The notes beneath the pieces were generated by a model. It did no database searches. It had not been told where the DNA came from and saw only the letters and a program-made list of their open reading frames with translations. 64,000 bases of DNA from Asanoa sp040676615 (GTDB lineage Bacteria > Actinomycetota > Actinomycetes > Mycobacteriales > Micromonosporaceae). Positions 42,862 through 49,614 of the stretch are shown here, in pieces; the stretch's first letter is position 1; every line of letters begins with the position of its first letter. The DNA is taken from contig NZ_JBFAPI010000002.1 of assembly GCF_040676615.1 (NCBI RefSeq), forward strand, positions 618,136 through 682,135. The letters run 5' to 3'. The translations under genes were made by a program, and so were the position numbers.

Positions 42862-43890
42862 GTGGACGCTACCCCGGAGGGCGGTGCGAGCGCGCCGGCC
42901 GATCGCAAGGCCGCGCCTATCGAGCTGCGGGACGTGCGCAAGCAATACCCCGACGGCACGGTGGCGGTCGACAAGCTGAGCCTTTCCGTCAACGCGGGCG
43001 AGCTGGTCGTGCTGATCGGCCCGTCGGGCTGCGGCAAGTCGACGGTGCTGCGCATGATCAATCGGCTGATCGAGCCGACGGCCGGCCAGATCCTGATCGA
43101 CGGCGAAGACGTCACCACCACCGACGCGGTGCGACTTCGCCGGCGCATCGGGTACGTCATCCAGAACGTCGGCCTGTTTCCACACCAGACGATCCACGCC
43201 AACGTCGGTACGGTGCCCCGCCTGCTCGGCTGGCCCAAGCAGCGGACCCGGGCCCGCGCCGACGAGCTGCTCGACCTGGTCGGCCTCGACCCGGCGCGCT
43301 ACGGCAAGCGCTACCCGCACGAGCTATCCGGCGGTCAGCGCCAGCGGGTCGGCTTCGCCCGGGCACTGGCCGCCGACCCCGTCGTACTCCTGATGGATGA
43401 GCCGTTTTCCGCCGTCGACCCGATCGCCCGCTCCGGGCTGCAGCGCGAGTTCCTCCGCCTGCAGGCCGAGGTGCGCAAGACGGTCGTGCTGGTCACCCAC
43501 GACCTCGACGAGGCCGTGCGGATGGGCGATCGGATCGTGGTCCTCTCCCAGGGCGCCCACCTCGAGCAGTTCGGCACGCCGGCGCAGTTGCTGGGCGAGC
43601 CGGCGTCGCCGTTCGTGCGCGAGTTCGTCGGGAAGGACCGCGGCATCCGCCGGCTGGCCGTGATGCCGGTCACCGAAGAGATGCTGAGCCCGACCGCGGC
43701 GGGGCCGGATCGGTTACCGGCCGTCGAGCTGGGCATCTCGCTCTACGACGCGCTCGCGGCGATGCTCGTCGCCAACGCCGACTACGCCGAGGTCAAAGAC
43801 GGCGACCGTACGGTCGGCCTGATCAGCCGGCACCGGATCCTGAGCATCGACTACCCGGCCGAACAGGCCGAGGACCCGTCGGGGGAGTGA
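42862..43890 (+). CDS. Osmoprotectant ABC transporter ATP-binding protein
   Basis: 342 residues from a GTG preceded by GGAGGG. Walker A GPSGCGKSTVLRM, Q-loop VIQNVGLFPHQTI, signature LSGGQRQRVGFARALA, Walker B VVLLMDEPFSAVD and the switch VTHDLDEAVRMGD identify a ProV/OpuCA ATPase. The C-terminal part (about 275-330, ALAAMLVANADYAEVKDGDR) resembles a single CBS-like module; full OpuCA has two, which sense ionic strength. It is divergent from the permeases rather than leading them. Confidence 0.93.
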   Translation: MDATPEGGASAPADRKAAPIELRDVRKQYPDGTVAVDKLSLSVNAGELVVLIGPSGCGKSTVLRMINRLIEPTAGQILIDGEDVTTTDAVRLRRRIGYVIQNVGLFPHQTIHANVGTVPRLLGWPKQRTRARADELLDLVGLDPARYGKRYPHELSGGQRQRVGFARALAADPVVLLMDEPFSAVDPIARSGLQREFLRLQAEVRKTVVLVTHDLDEAVRMGDRIVVLSQGAHLEQFGTPAQLLGEPASPFVREFVGKDRGIRRLAVMPVTEEMLSPTAAGPDRLPAVELGISLYDALAAMLVANADYAEVKDGDRTVGLISRHRILSIDYPAEQAEDPSGE

Positions 43891-43901
43891 CGGGTCCTCG
43901 G
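43868..43901. terminator. Terminator overlapping the ATPase stop codon
   Basis: A perfect 13-bp stem (43868-43880 with 43889-43901) with an 8-nt loop that contains most of the ATPase stop codon. It separates the ATPase gene from the convergent membrane-protein gene. Confidence 0.8.
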
Positions 43902-43915
43902 CTGGTCGGGCGGAG

Positions 43916-44410
43916 TCAACTTCGAGTGCCGCGCCACCCGCCGAGGGTGGCGATGCCGATGATCCAGCCGACGAACAGGCCGTAGGTGGCGCCCTGGCCA
44001 GCCGCGTTGAACGCGCCCAGCAGCGACGGGTTGCTGCGCACCAGCGCGGTGATCAGACCGGCGAACGCGCCGGCGAAGACGTACGAGCCCCAGCCGGCGA
44101 AGAACTGGCTGAGTGTGCCCCGGGCCCGGGCGAGTTGGCTGCCGGGCAGCAGATAGAGAAAGAGCGCCGTGAGCACCACGACGAGGATCGCGCGCAGGTC
44201 ATCGGCGAGCACGTCCTGGAGCGAGTCGCTGGAGTCGAACCGCCACGCCGGGTAGCTGAGCAGCCGGAGGAACCAACCGCCGGCCGTCTTGTCGGTGTAG
44301 TGCTGGTTGACCCAGTCGCGATACCAGGGGCTACCGAAGACCAGCACCAGGACCAGGGCAGCGATGGTGCCCGATCCGGTAGCGGTCTTGTACCGGTTGG
44401 TGAGAGCCAT
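43916..44410 (-). CDS. Small integral membrane protein, unknown
   Basis: 164 residues with three or four hydrophobic segments (GTIAALVLVLVFG; DLRAILVVVLTALFLYLLPG; WGSYVFAGAFAGLITALV; GLFVGWIIGIATLGGW). An extracytoplasmic segment after the first helix holds YRDWVNQHYTDKTAGGWFLR. I recognise no family. It stands alone between the betaine ATPase and a short hypothetical gene. Confidence 0.7.
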   Translation of the reverse strand: MALTNRYKTATGSGTIAALVLVLVFGSPWYRDWVNQHYTDKTAGGWFLRLLSYPAWRFDSSDSLQDVLADDLRAILVVVLTALFLYLLPGSQLARARGTLSQFFAGWGSYVFAGAFAGLITALVRSNPSLLGAFNAAGQGATYGLFVGWIIGIATLGGWRGTRS

Positions 44411-44490
44411 GGCGCCGTAATTCCCGGTGGAATCCGGCGGCGAAACCTACGCGAATGATATGCATCGATTTGTCTGATGCCCGCGCCGAC

Positions 44491-44790
44491 CTACTTCGCG
44501 GAGTCGTGCTTGAGCAGGTAGTCGATGAACTTCGCGCGCAGCAGCGGCTCGTCGTCGCCGAAGTCGTGCCCCTCGAACTCCCGGAACAGGGCGAACCACT
44601 CGTCGACGGTCGGCCCGACCGTGTTGAACGCGCCGTCGAGGCTCGCCGCGGTCTCGGCGTCCGGCAGGTGGCGCACCACGTCCCAGTAGAACCCCACGTC
44701 GAGGTGCTTGCGCGCGACATGGAACGCCCGCTCGCGCAACTCCTCGGTGGACAGGGCGTCCAGCGCGGCGAACTCCGGCGATTCGGTCAT
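44491..44790 (-). CDS. Small acidic protein, unknown
   Basis: 99 residues from the ATG at 44790 (a longer frame to 44850 has less natural codons). It is soluble and helical, with DALSTEELRERAFHVARKHL near the start and DDEPLLRAKFIDYLLKHDSA at the end. Short proteins of this kind recur in actinomycetes without known function. It lies downstream of the large membrane-protein gene at 44834. Confidence 0.7.
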   Translation of the reverse strand: MTESPEFAALDALSTEELRERAFHVARKHLDVGFYWDVVRHLPDAETAASLDGAFNTVGPTVDEWFALFREFEGHDFGDDEPLLRAKFIDYLLKHDSAK

Positions 44791-44833
44791 GATCCGAGCG
44801 TAGCCCGCCGCGCGGGCCGCCGCCCGTGCCGGG

Positions 44834-46129
44834 TCAGCGGTCTCCGCCACTCCACCGCTCGGTGTCCCAGGTGTCGGCCCGGCTCTCGGTGGGCTGCGCC
44901 GGCAGTGTCGACGACCACGAGTCGGTGCGCTCGCCGATCGGCCCGCGCGGCGCCACGGCCGGCGCCGGTGTGGTCTGCCACGGAGTGTCGTCGATGCCGG
45001 CCGACTTGGGCCGCCCGAACGTCTCCACGAGCCTGGTCACCACGAGCCCGAGCGCGACCGCCCCGGCACCGAGCACTGCGGGCGTGATGTCGTTCCAGCC
45101 GCGCTCCGCGACGTAGCGCTGGCCGACGACCAGCAGCGCGACCGCGAACACGGTGCCGAAGATCCCACCCCGGCGTCCGTACGCACTGGTGCCGCCGACC
45201 AGCGCCGCGCCGACCGCGAGGCCGGTCCACTCGAGCCCGCTGGTCGGCACGACCGGGCCGTCGCTGCTGGCGGCGATCAGCACGCCGGCGCCGGCCGCGA
45301 GCGGCATCGAGACGGCGATGGCGCCGCCGGTGAGCGCCGCGGCGACGGGGCCCCGGCGCCGGGCCGGGTCGGCGACCGGGCGGAACCGGCCGACCGCGCG
45401 CCGGACCGACTTGACGGTGCCCAGGAGCCCGCCGAGGACGAGCACGACGGCGACGCCGGCGAACAGGTAGAGCGCGTGGTTTGTCGGGTCGTAGCCGCCC
45501 TGCACGTTGACCGGCGCGGGCCGGCGCTCGATGAAGACCAGGGTGCCGAGCGCCGCGGCGAGGCTGGCCGCCCAGCCCGGCACGTGGAAGATCACCACGA
45601 CGAGACCCACCACCAGGCCGAGCACCAGGGCGGCGACCGTCGCCTGGGCCAGCGTGGGCACGATGCCGCGATCGCCGTTTTCGGCGAAATGCAGCGCCGA
45701 GGCCACCGCGACCGGGCCGAGGGCGAGGTTGACCGCACCGGCGCGCAGCGTCAGGCCGGCGCCCATCGCGAGCAGTCCGAGCGCCGCGCCCGCGACGAGC
45801 AGTTGTTCGAGCGCGTTGCCGCGTAACGCTCCGGAGTCTTCGCGGATCAACAGGTAGCCGACGCCGCCGACCGCGAGCAGGAGGACGACCTCCCAGACGA
45901 TGTGGAACGCCAATCGGTCGCGGCCGGGCTCGCCGTGCGCGGGGTCGTCGAAGACGTCGTCGAGCACCGCCGCCGGAACGCTCTGCCGCCCGGGGTCGGT
46001 GGTGTCCGGCCCGTGCAGGTCACCTACGCCGAACTCGCCCGGCGGATAGTCGTCGCGGTAGTCGCCCGGACCGCCCGCGTCGAAGCCTTCGCCGTCGCGT
46101 CGCCGGTAGATCGATTCGTCGTAGCCCAT
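44834..46129 (-). CDS. Multi-pass membrane protein resembling ABC permease cores
   Basis: 431 residues. A long acidic N-terminus (about 1-70) precedes some eight or nine membrane helices (VWEVVLLLAVGGVGYLLI; GLLAMGAGLTLRAGAVNLAL; ALVLGLVVGLVVVIFHV and on), then a charged tail (about 385-431). The GLTLRAGAVNLALGPVA stretch resembles RbsC/LivH-type permeases, but no ATPase or binding protein accompanies it, so transport is uncertain. A role in envelope assembly cannot be excluded. Confidence 0.72.
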   Translation of the reverse strand: MGYDESIYRRRDGEGFDAGGPGDYRDDYPPGEFGVGDLHGPDTTDPGRQSVPAAVLDDVFDDPAHGEPGRDRLAFHIVWEVVLLLAVGGVGYLLIREDSGALRGNALEQLLVAGAALGLLAMGAGLTLRAGAVNLALGPVAVASALHFAENGDRGIVPTLAQATVAALVLGLVVGLVVVIFHVPGWAASLAAALGTLVFIERRPAPVNVQGGYDPTNHALYLFAGVAVVLVLGGLLGTVKSVRRAVGRFRPVADPARRRGPVAAALTGGAIAVSMPLAAGAGVLIAASSDGPVVPTSGLEWTGLAVGAALVGGTSAYGRRGGIFGTVFAVALLVVGQRYVAERGWNDITPAVLGAGAVALGLVVTRLVETFGRPKSAGIDDTPWQTTPAPAVAPRGPIGERTDSWSSTLPAQPTESRADTWDTERWSGGDR

Positions 46130-46215
46130 CAGGTGCGCGCCTTCCTACCATTCGCACGCACCCTAACCGCGCCTATGCCCGGACGTCACCCCCTGTGCAC
46201 AACGGGCAGCACGGG

Positions 46216-46743
46216 TCAGGGATGAGTCGAGCGGGCGTCGTCGTCCTTGTTCTCGTCTTCGTCGTCGCGCTTGGGCACCCGGCAGGCGCGTTCGAGCAGC
46301 AGGGCGGCGATGACCAGGATGATCGACCCGACCAAGCCGCCGATCGCGGCCGGCAGATCATGCCGGGCCGCATCGGTGTGCTTGAAGATCAAAAAGATCA
46401 ACAGGCCGGCGAAGAACCCACCGAAGATCGAACCAACCAGAGAAGAAGCCTTGGCGAGTACGGCGAAGCGGGCCACCGCCAGCGGGTCGACCGCCGGGTG
46501 GCCGGGCTTGCGCTGGATCCGGGCCCGGGTGTTGAGCGCCAGATAGCCCTCCAGCACGCCCAGGCCCGCCAGCACGGCGGTCGGCGACCAGGGCAGGTCG
46601 GGCAGGCTCGCGTAGGTCATGCTGACCAGCAGCCAGGCCAGGGCGGCGGCCACCAGTGCGGCCAGCACCAGCGTCGCCGGTTGGGTCGGACCCATCCGGG
46701 GCCGGTGCGGCCCGGGGCCGCGCGAGGGAGACTGCTGGCTCAT
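46216..46743 (-). CDS. DUF3180-family membrane protein
   Basis: 175 residues, four membrane helices (ATLVLAALVAAALAWLLV; WSPTAVLAGLGVLEGYLAL; LVGSIFGGFFAGLLIFLIF; IGGLVGSIILVIAALLLERA) and a charged C-terminus. DUF3180 genes commonly follow folK in actinobacteria, and here the ATG overlaps the folK stop (ATGA). Function unknown. Confidence 0.88.
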   Translation of the reverse strand: MSQQSPSRGPGPHRPRMGPTQPATLVLAALVAAALAWLLVSMTYASLPDLPWSPTAVLAGLGVLEGYLALNTRARIQRKPGHPAVDPLAVARFAVLAKASSLVGSIFGGFFAGLLIFLIFKHTDAARHDLPAAIGGLVGSIILVIAALLLERACRVPKRDDEDENKDDDARSTHP

Positions 46744-47255
46744 CCCGCCGACTGTATCCGCAGATCCGGTCGGGCACGCACCGCCGCGACGTCGCCTACC
46801 ACCGGCTCCGCCCGGAGCAGGTCGGCGATCCGGCCGTGGCCGGGCAACCGGGCATCGGGATCGAGGTCGGCCCACGGCCGGAGCACGAACGCGCGCAGGT
46901 GGGCCCGCGGGTGCGGCAGCGTCAGCACCGGGTCGTCGCTCCGCACCGGTCGGCCGCCGGCGTCGAACACGACAATCACGTCGATATCCAGCGTACGGGG
47001 GCCGAATCGCCTGTCCGGGTCGCGTACCCGACCCTCGGCGGTCTCGATCGCCTGTGCCCGGTCGAGCCAGTCGCGTGCCGTCGCGGCGTCGTCCTCCACC
47101 AGAGCGACGAGGTTGAAATAGCTCGGCTGGTCCGGATCGCCCCACGGCGGGGTTTCATAGATTGTCGACACCGATTCGAGTACGGGTGTCAGTTTTTCGA
47201 TGGCGGCCGTCAGGTGGGCCAGCCGGTCACCGAGGTTGCTGCCCAGCGAGAGCAC
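46740..47255 (-). CDS. folK: HPPK (2-amino-4-hydroxy-6-hydroxymethyldihydropteridine diphosphokinase)
   Basis: 171 residues from GTG at 47255. Transfers pyrophosphate from ATP to the pterin in folate synthesis. Signatures LSLGSNLGDRLAHL, YETPPWGDPDQPSYFNLV and RFGPRTLDIDVIV are intact. The GTG lacks a nearby ribosome site, whereas an in-frame CTG 12 nt upstream (47267) overlaps the folB stop as CTGA and follows GGAGGGCGGAG at good spacing; the resulting MTRAVLSLGSNLG is the commoner N-terminus for this family. CTG initiation is therefore likely. Confidence 0.95.
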   Translation of the reverse strand: MLSLGSNLGDRLAHLTAAIEKLTPVLESVSTIYETPPWGDPDQPSYFNLVALVEDDAATARDWLDRAQAIETAEGRVRDPDRRFGPRTLDIDVIVVFDAGGRPVRSDDPVLTLPHPRAHLRAFVLRPWADLDPDARLPGHGRIADLLRAEPVVGDVAAVRARPDLRIQSAG

Positions 47256-47263
47256 CGCCCGGG

Positions 47264-47632
47264 TCAGCGCTCCGCCCTCCCCCGCCGCAGGCGCACCGCG
47301 ACGTCGGCGAACTCGTGCGGGATCGGTGCGTGCGGCTTGTGCACGGTGACCGTCGCGGTCTGCACCCGTTCGTCTTCGAGGCAGACCTCGACCAGCCGGT
47401 CGGCGAGCGTCTCGATCAGGTCGACCGGCTCGCCGGTGATCACCTGGACCAATCGGCCGGCCAGCACCCCGTAGTCGACGGTCTTGGTCAGGTCGTCGTC
47501 TTTGGCGGCCGCGCTCAGGTCGAGGTCCAACGCCACGTCGACGAGGAAGTCCTGCCCCTCCGCGCGCTCGGCCGGCAGCACGCCGTGCCGGCCGCGGGCC
47601 CGCAGCCCCTTGAGGGTGATCCGGTCAGCCAC
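47264..47632 (-). CDS. folB: Dihydroneopterin aldolase
   Basis: 122 residues. Makes 6-hydroxymethyl-dihydropterin. GRHGVLPAERAEGQDFLVDV near the N-terminus holds the conserved Glu, and TVTVHKPHAPIPHEFADVAV the catalytic Lys. The start overlaps the folP stop by 8 nt, and the end touches folK. All three pterin genes are translationally linked. Confidence 0.96.
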   Translation of the reverse strand: MADRITLKGLRARGRHGVLPAERAEGQDFLVDVALDLDLSAAAKDDDLTKTVDYGVLAGRLVQVITGEPVDLIETLADRLVEVCLEDERVQTATVTVHKPHAPIPHEFADVAVRLRRGRAER

Positions 47633-48506
47633 TGTGTTTCTCCCCCGGTTGAGCCAGCCGCGGGCGGCCGCTGGCCCGCCACACGGCGATCGCGTCGACA
47701 GTCTCGCGCACCTCGTGCACCCGGACGCCCCAGGCGCCGGCCGCGACGGCGAGCACGCTGGTCGCGATCGTGGCCGCGGTGCGCTCGTCGACCGGGCGGG
47801 GCGCGCCCTCGGGCCCGGCCAGCAGGCGGCCGAGGTAGGACTTGCGGCTGGCGCCGAACAGCACCGGATAACCCAGCGAGACCAACTCCGGCAGCCGGGC
47901 GGTGAGCTGCCAGTTGTGCTCGGCGTTCTTGGCGAAACCGAGGCCCGGGTCGATCACGATCTGGTCGGCGGCCACCCCGGCGGCGAGCGCGTCGTCGATC
48001 CGCTGGCTCAGTTCGGCGCGTACCTCGGCCACCACGTCGTGGTAGTTCGCCAGGTCGGCCATCCGCCGCGAGTGCCCACGCCAGTGCATCAGCACCCACG
48101 GGCACCCGGCGCCGGCGACCACCTTGGCCATGTCGGGATCGGCGAGGCCGCCGGAGACGTCGTTGACCACCGTGACGCCCGCGTCGAGCGCGGCCGCGGC
48201 GACGGTCGCCCGGGTGGTGTCGATGCTCATCGGGACGCCGACGGTGGCCAGTTCGCGGATGACCGGCAGGACCCGGGCCGCCTCGGTCTCCGGGTCGACC
48301 CGCTCGGCACCCGGCCGGGTCGACTCGCCGCCGACGTCGACCAGGTGGGCGCCGTCGCGACGCATGGCCAGGCCGTGCTCGACCGCGGCCGCCAGACCGC
48401 CGCCGGCGTCCGTGGAGAAGTAGCGCCCGCCGTCGGAGAAGGAGTCGGGCGTGACGTTGAGGACGCCCATCACCACCGGGTCGGGCGACCGCAGCAGATC
48501 GACCAC
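47625..48506 (-). CDS. folP: Dihydropteroate synthase
   Basis: 293 residues from a GTG start. Joins pterin and p-aminobenzoate; target of sulfonamides. GVLNVTPDSFSDGGRYF, HLVDVGGESTRPGAERVD and VLFGASRKSYLG are intact, with RPVDERTAATIATSVLA forming the C-terminal pABA/pterin contacts. It leads the folP-folB-folK-DUF3180 operon. In mycobacteria folE and ftsH lie upstream; here the chromosome switches to the secretion-like locus. Confidence 0.97.
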   Translation of the reverse strand: MVDLLRSPDPVVMGVLNVTPDSFSDGGRYFSTDAGGGLAAAVEHGLAMRRDGAHLVDVGGESTRPGAERVDPETEAARVLPVIRELATVGVPMSIDTTRATVAAAALDAGVTVVNDVSGGLADPDMAKVVAGAGCPWVLMHWRGHSRRMADLANYHDVVAEVRAELSQRIDDALAAGVAADQIVIDPGLGFAKNAEHNWQLTARLPELVSLGYPVLFGASRKSYLGRLLAGPEGAPRPVDERTAATIATSVLAVAAGAWGVRVHEVRETVDAIAVWRASGRPRLAQPGEKHSG

Positions 48507-48826
48507 CTGTAGACCGTACCGTCTCGATTTTCGAACTCGTGTGCCACGGCCGCCACACCGGGCACGGGGGCCACACCGGGCCCATTCTTCGTAGCTTGTT
48601 CGAAGCAGGGAGCCGCCGTACGCTTTGCAATTGCTAATGATTCCGGCGCCAAGACGGAGGAGACGGGCCGAAAGCGGGACAAAACACCCGAGTATGAGAC
48701 ACCGTTAGCGGTGAGCGCACAACACCCGGGCTGCCGGACAAGACGTACGACGAAACGTCACCCGAAGGCCTGACAATCACAGTGCCGCGGCTCCGCCGGC
48801 CGCTCGGCACCGGGGAGGTTTTTCCG
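48507..48826. promoter_or_regulatory. folP / secretion-locus divergent intergenic region
   Basis: 320 bp without a gene. It contains a near-repeat of GCCACACCGGGC with a CGGGGG spacer around 48550-48575, and an AT-richer TTGCAATTGCTAATGATT stretch near 48626-48645 which may hold promoters. I find no attachment site, tRNA remnant or integrase target. The gene at 48827 has a GGGGAGG ribosome site. Confidence 0.5.
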
Positions 48827-49144
48827 ATGATCGCCATTGAGCTCGTCCAGCAGGCGTGGGGCGCGTCCGCGCAGGCCGCCTCGGGCGTGCTCGCCCACGT
48901 CATCGCGGGTGAGGCAGACCCCAAGGGCATCGACACGCAAAACATCGTCAGCTTCTTCGCTGGCAAGGTGGCGCCGATCCTGCTCGCGGTGCTTGGCGTG
49001 ATCTTTATCGGGCGCGCGAGCAAGGGCGAGGTCAGCAAGGTTCTGACCAGCTCCGCCATCGCCATCGTCGGCCTGGTGTTCATCGCGGGCGCGGCGACGC
49101 TGTTCTTCGTCGGCGACTTCCTGATCCAGCTGATCTTCGAATAG
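48827..49144 (+). CDS. VirB2-like small two-helix membrane protein
   Basis: 105 residues. An N-terminal amphipathic stretch (IAIELVQQAWGASAQAASGV) precedes two membrane helices (VAPILLAVLGVIFIG; SAIAIVGLVFIAGAATLFFV) with a short polar loop (RASKGEVSKVLTSS). Size and hairpin topology match VirB2/TrbC-type pilins or TcpD-like proteins of Gram-positive conjugation systems, but the sequence itself is too generic to prove it. It leads the locus and is preceded by GGGGAGG. Confidence 0.7.
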   Translation: MIAIELVQQAWGASAQAASGVLAHVIAGEADPKGIDTQNIVSFFAGKVAPILLAVLGVIFIGRASKGEVSKVLTSSAIAIVGLVFIAGAATLFFVGDFLIQLIFE

Positions 49145-49159
49145 GCCGCGGGGCACGAG

Positions 49160-49522
49160 ATGCGGCTGCGCACCGACGACGACATCTACCGGGCCCGCCT
49201 GGTCTACCTGGGCCCGCCGGGATACACGCTTCCCGTCCACCTGCCCTACGCGCAATACGGGCTGTTCATGCTTCTCGTGCCGCTCTATGTGTTCATCCAC
49301 TGGCTCTTCACGCTCAGCGTCGACCTGTTCCCGGCCTGGGAGATCGCGCTGGCCATCGTGACGACCTCGTTCATCTTCCGCCACGTCGACCCCGACCGGC
49401 CGGCGCGAGTGGTGATCCGCACCGCGCTCACCGACTGGCGCCGCACCCGCGAGCCCGCCGTCGAGCAGCGCGACCCACGTCTGGTGGCAACCAAGATCCG
49501 GATTCGCGAGGAGCTGGTATGA
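49160..49522 (+). CDS. TcpE-like conjugation membrane protein
   Basis: 120 residues. Two membrane segments (YGLFMLLVPLYVFIHWLFTL; WEIALAIVTTSFIFRHV) and a basic C-terminal tail (RTALTDWRRTREPAVEQRD). Length, topology and the position between a VirB2-like gene and a VirB4-type ATPase match TcpE/PrgI-like proteins. It overlaps a 31-codon frame by ATGA. Confidence 0.72.
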   Translation: MRLRTDDDIYRARLVYLGPPGYTLPVHLPYAQYGLFMLLVPLYVFIHWLFTLSVDLFPAWEIALAIVTTSFIFRHVDPDRPARVVIRTALTDWRRTREPAVEQRDPRLVATKIRIREELV

Positions 49523-49614
49523 CCCGGCACCCCCAGCCCGTCCGGCAGACCACTCGGCCGTCACCTGGTCGAAAACGAGGCGCGTTCGCGGAACGGAGCG
49601 AGGTCCTCGCATGA
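49519..49614 (+). CDS. Possible 31-residue coupling ORF
   Basis: A short frame (MTRHPQPVRQTTRPSPGRKR and on) whose ATG overlaps the TcpE-like stop and whose TGA overlaps the ATPase start, both as ATGA. GGAGCTGGT precedes it. It may be a genuine basic micropeptide, or a device that lets ribosomes pass from one gene to the next. The sequence alone cannot decide. Confidence 0.45.
   Translation: MTRHPQPVRQTTRPSPGRKRGAFAERSEVLA

Noticed and set aside
48507..48826. Attachment site for an integrative element at the folP junction
   Set aside because: No tRNA end, no direct repeat matching the right flank near 62.2 kb and no integrase in the window.
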